Origin: Desulfobacteraceae bacterium 4572_35.1
GTDB lineage: Bacteria > Desulfobacterota > Desulfuromonadia > Desulfuromonadales > Desulfuromonadaceae
Direction: 5' to 3'
DNA: 33,661 nucleotides
NCBI GenBank assembly: GCA_002084705.1
Contig: NBLX01000026.1
Coordinates: 1 to 33,661, forward strand
Position 1 is the stretch's first letter; every line of letters starts with the position of its first letter. Shown piece after piece: positions 27,933-33,661 of this stretch. The notes under the pieces are model-generated. The model was not told the DNA's origin and did no database searches. It saw only the letters and a program-made list of their open reading frames with translations. Both the position numbers and the translations under genes were made by a program.

Positions 27933-28532
27933 ATGATAGACTCTGTTCCCACGCTGACCAGTTTAGCTGTTGAATTGGGGAAATTCCCCGGAATAGGTCG
28001 AAAGACAGCAGCAAGGTTGGCGTTTCATATTTTGCGGCAATCACAGGCTGAATCTCAGGCTTTGGTTGATGCCATAGAAGATTTAAAGCGTTCAGTTGGT
28101 TATTGTTCGCGCTGTTTCCATGTTACTGAGCAGGATCCGTGTCGTTTATGCTGTGCCGTGGATCGCGATGACAGCCAGTTGTGTGTGGTTGAGCAGCCGC
28201 AAGATTTAATGGCGATAGAACGTGGACATTGTTTCCGTGGGCGTTATCATGTGTTACATGGTGTGTTGTCGCCGTTGGACGGGATAGGACCTGATGAGCT
28301 CAAAATTGCCGAACTTATGGAACGGTTGGATCGCGAAAAGATCACTGAGGTTATAATCGCGACAAACTTTTCCATTGAAGGGGAAGCGACGGCTTTGTAC
28401 TTAGCTCGTTTGATGGAGCCACTGGAGGTAAAAGTTACCCGCCTGGCACATGGCATTCCTGTTGGAAGTGATCTTGAGTATGTGGATGATGCTACGATGG
28501 GTCATGCCATTGAGAAGAGGCGTGATTTTTAG
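27933..28532 (+). CDS. recR: Recombination protein RecR
   Basis: RecR works with RecF and RecO to load RecA at single-strand gaps. The 199 residues contain the N-terminal helix-hairpin-helix (KFPGIGRKTAARLAFHIL), a Cys4 zinc finger (CSRC...CRLC), the Toprim domain (LCVVEQPQDLMAIE with its acidic residues, VIIATNFSIEGEATA) and the Walker-like C-terminus. GGAGAG lies upstream of the ATG at 27933; an ATG four codons earlier (27921) is less well placed. Because a terminator precedes it, it probably has its own promoter, which I could not pinpoint. Confidence 0.95.
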   Translation: MIDSVPTLTSLAVELGKFPGIGRKTAARLAFHILRQSQAESQALVDAIEDLKRSVGYCSRCFHVTEQDPCRLCCAVDRDDSQLCVVEQPQDLMAIERGHCFRGRYHVLHGVLSPLDGIGPDELKIAELMERLDREKITEVIIATNFSIEGEATALYLARLMEPLEVKVTRLAHGIPVGSDLEYVDDATMGHAIEKRRDF

Positions 28533-28623
28533 TTTTGTATATCAATTGTTTTAGTTGAGACGACGTAGATTGTTGTGGTGTCGGCTCAAAATGGTTTCAT
28601 GACAACATAAAAAGGAGGAACAC

Positions 28624-31600
28624 ATGTCGCGTAAGATGGTAAATATTGATGGCAATACTGCCGCCGCTCATGTCGCCCATGCGACCAACGAAGTTATTGC
28701 GATCTATCCGATCACTCCGTCTTCGGATATGGGTGAAATGGCTGATGCCAAGAGTGCCGCTGGGGTTAAAAATATCTGGGGCACTATCCCAAAAGTTGTA
28801 GAGATGCAATCTGAAGGTGGAGCCTCCGGTGCCGTACACGGTGCATTGCAGGCGGGTGCGTTAACAACAACATTTACCGCATCTCAGGGTTTATTGTTGA
28901 TGATCCCCAACATGTATAAAATTGCCGGCGAGTTAACCTCGACCGTTTTCCATGTGGCGGCGCGGGCCATCTCAGCTCAGGCTCTGTCCATATTTGGAGA
29001 CCATTCAGATGTCATGTCCTGTCGTGCCTGTGGTTGGGGGATGTTGTGCTCCAACACAGTTCAGGAGGTAATGGACTTTGCCCTGCTGGCGCAATCAACA
29101 ACGCTGCGCTCGCGTATTCCGTTTTTGCACTACTTTGACGGTTTCCGTACCTCTCACGAAATCCAAAAAGTTGAACAACTGGGGATGGAAGATATCCGTG
29201 CCATGATCGACGACAAGCTGGTGTATGAGCACAAAGCACGCGGTTTGTCTCCAGACCATCCAGTGTTGCGTGGTACTGCGCAAAATCCCGATGTTTATTT
29301 CCAAGGACGTGAAACGGTTACCAAATTCTATGAGTCGGTTCCAGATGTTCTCCAAGCAGAGATGGATAAGCTGGCTGGTATTGTAGGACGTCAATACAAA
29401 CTGGTTGAATATGTTGGTGCTCCCGATGCCGAGCGTGTCGTTGTGGTTATGGGATCAGGAGCTGCTACAGTTGAAGAACTGGTTGAGTATCAAGTTGCTC
29501 AAGGTGAAAAAATTGGTCTGTTGAAGGTACGTCTATTTCTCCCCTTCCCAGTTAAGGCTTTTGCCGAGGCTCTACCAGCAACTGCCAAGAGTATTGCTGT
29601 TCTCGATCGTACCAAAGAGCCCGGTTCTCTGGGTGAGCCACTGTATCAGGTGGTACGCACTGCGGTTGGTGAGGCTATGGAGGCAGGATTATACAAGGGT
29701 GAAGGTTATCCAAAGATTGTTGGTGGACGTTTCGGCCTCGGTTCTTACGAGTTTACCCCCGCGATGGCTCAGTCCGTATTTGACAACCTTAGTGCCGCAA
29801 CTCCGAAAAACCACTTTGTCGTTGGTATTAATGATGACGTCGCTGGTAATGGCCTGCCATACGATGATGGGTTCAAAGTGCCTACTGATGGATATTCTGC
29901 CATGTTCTATGGTCTAGGCTCCGACGGAACAGTTGGTGCCAACAAAAACTCTATCAAGATAATTGGTGAGACAACAGACAATAATGTGCAGGCTTACTTT
30001 GTTTATGACTCCAAAAAAGCCGGCAGTATGACCACCAGTCACCTGCGTTTCGGACCGCATGAGATCAAATCGCCATACCTGATTGACAGTGCAGATTTCC
30101 TTGCCTGCCATAATTTCTCATTTCTCGAAAAATACGACATGCTGAAGAATGCCAAGCAGGGTGCAACATTCCTGCTTAATAGCCCGTATAATAAAGATGA
30201 AGTATGGAATCAGATTCCGGTAGAGGTTCAGCAGGCTATTGTTGACAAGAATCTCAAGTTCTATGTCATCGACGGCATCCGTCTCGGTGAAGAGATCGGG
30301 CTGGGTTCACGTATAAATGTTATCATGCAGACCGCTTTCTTTAAAATTTCCAACATCATCCCCTTAGATACCGCGCTGGCAGAGATCAAATCAGCCATTG
30401 TTAAGTCCTATGGTAAGGCTGGAGAAAAAGTGGTCAACATGAACCGGCAGGCGGTTGACGTTGCGCTGGAAAATATCTATGAAGTTACTTTAGGCGCTGT
30501 TGGTGGAGATCTGCGCATTCATGGTGCTATCGAAGGTGAGGCACCTGAGTTTATCAAGAACACCACCGCCGCAATCATCGAGGGTCGTGGTGCCAGCCTA
30601 CCGGTTTCTGCTATGCCATGTGACGGTACTTTCCCTACGGGTACTGCCAAATACGAGAAACGTAACATTGCAGTCAACATCCCAGTTTGGGACGAAGAGC
30701 TGTGTATTCAATGTGGTATCTGTTCCTTTATTTGTCCACACGCGGCGATTCGCCTCAAGGCATACGATGCCGAGTGCCTCGACGGCGCACCGGCAACCTT
30801 TAAGTCTGTAGCTGCCAAAGGGAAAGAGTTGGCTGGTAAGAAATTTACTCTGCAGGTTGCTCCTGAAGACTGTACCGGTTGTGGCGCATGTGTCTACAAC
30901 TGCCCAGCCAAGAACAAAGAAGATGAAGGTAAAAAAGCTATCAATATGGAATTCCAGGTTCCTCTGCGTGTTCCCGAAGCTGCCAATTGGGAATTTTTCC
31001 TCAACCTTCCCGAGACAGATGAAAAACTGTTCAAACGCTCCACGGTTAAAGGCAGCCAGTTCCTGCCACCAACATTTGAATTCTCTGGTGCTTGCTTAGG
31101 CTGCGGGGAAACCCCATTTGTGAAATTGCTTTCTCAACTGTTCGGTGATCGTGCCCTGATCGCCAATGCGACCGGTTGTTCCTCAATTTATGGTGCCAAC
31201 TTGCCAACTACACCGTGGACTACGCGTAAAGATGGTCTTGGCCCGGCGTGGAGTAACTCACTGTTTGAAGATAATGCTGAGTTTGGTTATGGCATGCGCC
31301 TGACCGTAGATAAGTTCAACGAGTACGCATTAGAGTTGTTGGCTGGGGCTGCTGAGCACCTGTGCAAAGCTGGTTCCGAATATGCCGACCTGATCAAAGA
31401 GATTCAGCAAGCAGATCAAAGCACTCAGCATGGCATTGAAGATCAACGCGCACGCGTAGCCAAATTGAAGGAGGCTCTGGCGCAGTGCCCAGATGATAAC
31501 TCCAAGCAACTGCTCGCAGTGGCTGACTATCTAGTATCAAAAGCTGTATGGATTGTAGGTGGTGACGGTTGGGCTTATGATATTGGTTACGGTGGTCTTG

Positions 31601-32196
31601 ATCACGTACTCGCTTCAGGTGAAAACGTTAATGTCCTGGTGCTTGACACCGAAGTTTACTCTAATACTGGAGGCCAAGCTTCAAAGTCGACACCCTTGGG
31701 CGCAGTAGCATTGTTTGCTGCTGGTGGTAAGCGTATGGGCAAGAAAGACCTGGGCATGATCAGTATGACCTATGGCAACATTTATGTAGCAAAAGTTTCC
31801 CTGGCCAATCCTGCGCAGTGTGTTAAGGCCTTCCTCGAGGCAGAAGCCTATGATGGGCCATCAATTATCATCGCCTATAGCCACTGTATTGCCCATGGTA
31901 TCAATATGACAACTGCTGTCGATGAGGGTAAGAAAGCAATTGCGTCTGGTCACTGGCCGCTGTTCCGTTATGATCCTCGCCTAACCGAGCAAGGTAAGAA
32001 TCCGTTACAACTCGATAGCAAAGTTCCAAGCATGAGCTTCGAAGAATTTGCCGGCGGGGAAAATCGTTTCCGCGTCCTGCAAAAGTCACAACCTGAAGTG
32101 GCTGCAACGCTGATGAAGCAGGCTAATCAGGAGACCGCGGCACGTTATGATCTGTATAAGAAGTTAGCAGAGCTAGATCCGGATTGCGGCAAGTAA
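28624..32196 (+). CDS. nifJ: Pyruvate:ferredoxin oxidoreductase, single-chain form
   Basis: This enzyme converts pyruvate and CoA to acetyl-CoA and CO2 and reduces ferredoxin; it can also run in reverse. The 1190-residue chain is the full homodimeric form. It has the N-terminal pyrimidine-binding domain (IAIYPITPSSDMGEMAD), domain II and III, a two-cluster ferredoxin domain (CIQCGICSFICPH near 693 and CTGCGACVYNCPA near 749), the proximal cluster cysteines (CLGCGE near 823), and the TPP domain with GGDGWAYDIGYGG near 980 and the EVYSNTGGQASKSTP block. AAGGAGG precedes the ATG. It appears monocistronic. Its codons end in C more often than those of its neighbours, as expected for a highly expressed gene. 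Confidence 0.97.
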   Translation: MSRKMVNIDGNTAAAHVAHATNEVIAIYPITPSSDMGEMADAKSAAGVKNIWGTIPKVVEMQSEGGASGAVHGALQAGALTTTFTASQGLLLMIPNMYKIAGELTSTVFHVAARAISAQALSIFGDHSDVMSCRACGWGMLCSNTVQEVMDFALLAQSTTLRSRIPFLHYFDGFRTSHEIQKVEQLGMEDIRAMIDDKLVYEHKARGLSPDHPVLRGTAQNPDVYFQGRETVTKFYESVPDVLQAEMDKLAGIVGRQYKLVEYVGAPDAERVVVVMGSGAATVEELVEYQVAQGEKIGLLKVRLFLPFPVKAFAEALPATAKSIAVLDRTKEPGSLGEPLYQVVRTAVGEAMEAGLYKGEGYPKIVGGRFGLGSYEFTPAMAQSVFDNLSAATPKNHFVVGINDDVAGNGLPYDDGFKVPTDGYSAMFYGLGSDGTVGANKNSIKIIGETTDNNVQAYFVYDSKKAGSMTTSHLRFGPHEIKSPYLIDSADFLACHNFSFLEKYDMLKNAKQGATFLLNSPYNKDEVWNQIPVEVQQAIVDKNLKFYVIDGIRLGEEIGLGSRINVIMQTAFFKISNIIPLDTALAEIKSAIVKSYGKAGEKVVNMNRQAVDVALENIYEVTLGAVGGDLRIHGAIEGEAPEFIKNTTAAIIEGRGASLPVSAMPCDGTFPTGTAKYEKRNIAVNIPVWDEELCIQCGICSFICPHAAIRLKAYDAECLDGAPATFKSVAAKGKELAGKKFTLQVAPEDCTGCGACVYNCPAKNKEDEGKKAINMEFQVPLRVPEAANWEFFLNLPETDEKLFKRSTVKGSQFLPPTFEFSGACLGCGETPFVKLLSQLFGDRALIANATGCSSIYGANLPTTPWTTRKDGLGPAWSNSLFEDNAEFGYGMRLTVDKFNEYALELLAGAAEHLCKAGSEYADLIKEIQQADQSTQHGIEDQRARVAKLKEALAQCPDDNSKQLLAVADYLVSKAVWIVGGDGWAYDIGYGGLDHVLASGENVNVLVLDTEVYSNTGGQASKSTPLGAVALFAAGGKRMGKKDLGMISMTYGNIYVAKVSLANPAQCVKAFLEAEAYDGPSIIIAYSHCIAHGINMTTAVDEGKKAIASGHWPLFRYDPRLTEQGKNPLQLDSKVPSMSFEEFAGGENRFRVLQKSQPEVAATLMKQANQETAARYDLYKKLAELDPDCGK

Positions 32197-32219
32197 TTCC
32201 ATCTCGGTATAAACAAGTC

Positions 32220-32256
32220 CAAAAGACTCCCGCGGCAATGCTGCGGGAGTCTTTTG
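32220..32256 (+). terminator. Terminator of the pyruvate:ferredoxin oxidoreductase gene
   Basis: Perfect 14-bp arms (32220-32233 with 32243-32256) carry a GACTCCCGC core ending in TTTT. It lies 24 bases past the stop codon. Confidence 0.85.
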
Positions 32257-32386
32257 CCGTTAATGGCAAGAATGGTTGTTGGCATTGGGTAATCTCTTGC
32301 GTGGTGAAGCAATGAAGTGTTATAAAAAAGGAAGAACAATCTAACTTAAGATGTGAATGTTGCAACTAGCCCGCGGGAGATTGTAG

Positions 32387-32884
32387 ATGTTTGGTTCACA
32401 GGTAACATTAGTTCTTTACGATGAGGAAGTGGCCGCAGTAAAAGAGGTACTTGATAGCCTGCTGAAGGCCTCAAACTCAAAATCTATCTATCTTGTTGAC
32501 AAAAACGGGCAGATGATTGCATCAACAGGAGATGTCTCAAAAATAGATGTTACCAGCCTAGCTTCGCTAACAGCGGGGAACATTGCTGCAACAGGTGGCT
32601 TAGCTAAACTGGTGGGGGAAAAAGAATTTGCTATACAGTTTCACGAAGGGGAGAAGGATAATATCCATATCTCTATCGTTGGCAGTCGAGTTATTCTGGT
32701 AGTAATCTTCGATCAACGCAGTTCCTTGGGCTTAATTCGGTTGCGGGTAAAAAAAGCCAGCAACGCACTTGCCAAGATTTTTGAAGAGATCAGTGAAAAG
32801 CACAAGGTGAAACAAAACGGGCATGATCGGACAAATCCTTTCGCTGAAATTACCGATGACGATATCGACAACCTGTTTAGCTAA
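32387..32884 (+). CDS. mglB: MglB-like roadblock/LC7 protein
   Basis: MglB is the GTPase-activating partner of MglA, which in Myxococcus sets cell polarity. The 165-residue protein is a roadblock/LC7 domain ([45 protein letters not shown]) with a longer charged C-terminal tail ending in a DDDIDNLF stretch. GGGAGA precedes the ATG by 6 bases. It is separated from mglA by 11 bases and surely forms an operon with it. The target process in this organism (motility, polarity or other) is unknown. Confidence 0.92.
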   Translation: MFGSQVTLVLYDEEVAAVKEVLDSLLKASNSKSIYLVDKNGQMIASTGDVSKIDVTSLASLTAGNIAATGGLAKLVGEKEFAIQFHEGEKDNIHISIVGSRVILVVIFDQRSSLGLIRLRVKKASNALAKIFEEISEKHKVKQNGHDRTNPFAEITDDDIDNLFS

Positions 32885-32895
32885 GGACGTTCACT

Positions 32896-33486
32896 ATGTC
32901 ATTTATTAATTATGCATCACGTGAGATTAATTGTAAAATTGTATATTATGGGCCAGGGTTGTGCGGTAAAACGACTAATTTGCAATATGTATATCAGAAG
33001 ACGGCAGAAGAATCTAAAGGGAAGATGATATCATTAGCGACAGAGTCTGAACGAACCCTGTTCTTTGATTTTCTCCCTTTAGCTTTAGGAGAAGTTAGAG
33101 GCTTCAAAACCCGCTTTCATCTGTATACTGTTCCTGGTCAGGTGTTTTATGATGCCTCGCGTAAGTTGATTCTTAAAGGTGTCGATGGTGTGGTGTTTGT
33201 CGCTGATTCTCAAGAAGAACGGATGGATGCCAATATTGAAAGTTTGGAAAACTTAAAAGACAATCTCGATGAGCAGGGATACGACTTAGATAAACTGCCC
33301 TTCGTTGTTCAATATAATAAACAGGATTTACCTAATCTGAGTCCTGTAGAGGAGTTACAGCGTTTTTTGAATCCGACAAAAGTACCGGAATATAAGGCCT
33401 GTGCCATGACTGGGGTTGGAGTGTTTGAAACGCTAAAAGCGATTGCTAAACTGATATTGATGGATTTAAAAAAAGGTAATCACTGA
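32896..33486 (+). CDS. mglA: MglA-like small Ras-type GTPase
   Basis: MglA is a bacterial Ras-like GTPase whose GTP state is controlled by MglB. The 196 residues begin [20 protein letters not shown] with the P-loop GPGLCGKT (19-26), a switch I Thr54, switch II TVPGQ (78-82, the MglA form in which the usual DxxG Asp is Thr) and NKQD (141-144). AAGGA lies 8 bases before the ATG. No terminator is visible between it and the tRNA-Asn promoter. Confidence 0.95.
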   Translation: MSFINYASREINCKIVYYGPGLCGKTTNLQYVYQKTAEESKGKMISLATESERTLFFDFLPLALGEVRGFKTRFHLYTVPGQVFYDASRKLILKGVDGVVFVADSQEERMDANIESLENLKDNLDEQGYDLDKLPFVVQYNKQDLPNLSPVEELQRFLNPTKVPEYKACAMTGVGVFETLKAIAKLILMDLKKGNH

Positions 33487-33498
33487 AATCTGAAAAAA

Positions 33499-33558
33499 TT
33501 GACAAAAAGTGTTGACAATAAATTGGGGAAACAGTATATTCCCCGACGTCGAAACGAC
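33499..33558 (+). promoter_or_regulatory. Strong sigma-70 promoter of tRNA-Asn with overlapping palindrome
   Basis: TTGACA (33512-33517) and TATATT (33535-33540) are 17 bases apart, close to the ideal promoter. A second TTGACA lies 13 bases upstream (33499-33504). GGGGAA (33525-33530) and TTCCCC (33539-33544) form an inverted repeat across the -10 box, and a GTCG/CGAC hairpin (33548-33558) lies in the short leader. The GC-rich segment after the -10 box is what stringently controlled promoters show. Confidence 0.7.
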
Positions 33559-33561
33559 TGA

Positions 33562-33637
33562 TCCCCGATAGCTCAGTTGGTAGAGCAGGTGACTGTTAAT
33601 CACCCTGTCGCAAGTTCGAGTCTTGCTCGGGGAGCCA
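33562..33637 (+). tRNA. tRNA-Asn (GTT), CCA encoded
   Basis: Acceptor TCCCCGA pairs with TCGGGGA, followed by a G discriminator and CCA. The D arm TAGCTCAGTTGGTAGAGC is canonical, the anticodon loop CTGTTAA gives anticodon GTT at 33595-33597, and the T arm is AGTTCGAGTCT. The gene ends 24 bases before the window does. Confidence 0.96.
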
Positions 33638-33661
33638 ACAAATTCAAGCCCTTATAGCTTT

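Overview
The window looks like a chromosomal piece of an anaerobic, iron- or sulfur-respiring deltaproteobacterium of the Desulfuromonadales (Geobacter/Desulfuromonas/Pelobacter type), with moderate GC. The pointers are an SfrAB-type oxidoreductase pair, a one-chain pyruvate:ferredoxin oxidoreductase, two small 2[4Fe-4S] ferredoxins, FeoAB, the HisZ form of histidine biosynthesis, and an MglB-MglA pair. This placement rests on gene content and recognised protein families; no search was run. Most of the window is core housekeeping. I see no prophage, CRISPR array, intact insertion sequence or obvious defence island.

Layout. 1-515: a terminator and little else. 516-1530 (-): ferredoxin then thiM. 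1783-2622 (+): htpX. 2842-4883 (+): rsmB-rpe, overlapping by ATGA. 5122-9466 (+): sfrB-sfrA, preceded by a structured leader and followed by a strong bidirectional terminator. 9557-10428 (-): rnhA and a CoA-binding-domain gene. 10429-11023: a gene-poor stretch holding a repeat-like block. 11024-11212 (+): a small FmdB-type zinc ribbon. 11361-15810 (-): serA-hisZ-purA-tRNA-Lys-tRNA-Glu and a terminator. 15913-16596 (-): cold-shock protein and a second ferredoxin. 16692-19188 (-): feoA-feoB under a candidate Fur box. 19353-20411: a hydrolase and a convergent HNH nuclease. 20813-22129 (+): an M16 peptidase, tail to tail with a sigma-54 activator gene (22126-24898, -) that is split by a frameshift. 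25057-27681 (+): tRNA-Ser, SRP RNA, dnaX, ybaB. 27933-28532 (+): recR. 28624-32196 (+): pyruvate:ferredoxin oxidoreductase. 32387-33637 (+): mglB-mglA and tRNA-Asn.

How the genes fit together. Pyruvate:ferredoxin oxidoreductase and the two ferredoxins form a low-potential electron system. SfrAB is the expected pyridine-nucleotide-linked electron acceptor or donor, and FeoAB supplies ferrous iron for the many clusters.

What deserves attention is several core genes that look altered. SfrB is in frame but seems to lack the whole second (NADPH) Rossmann domain. PurA has lost its conserved C-terminus and its reading frame runs through the entire tRNA-Lys gene. SerA has Leu where the catalytic Arg of the D-2-hydroxyacid dehydrogenases should be. 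The GAF/sigma-54 regulator is split by a +1 shift although it has a near-consensus promoter. I did not find a clearly new multi-gene system; these four altered genes are the best leads.
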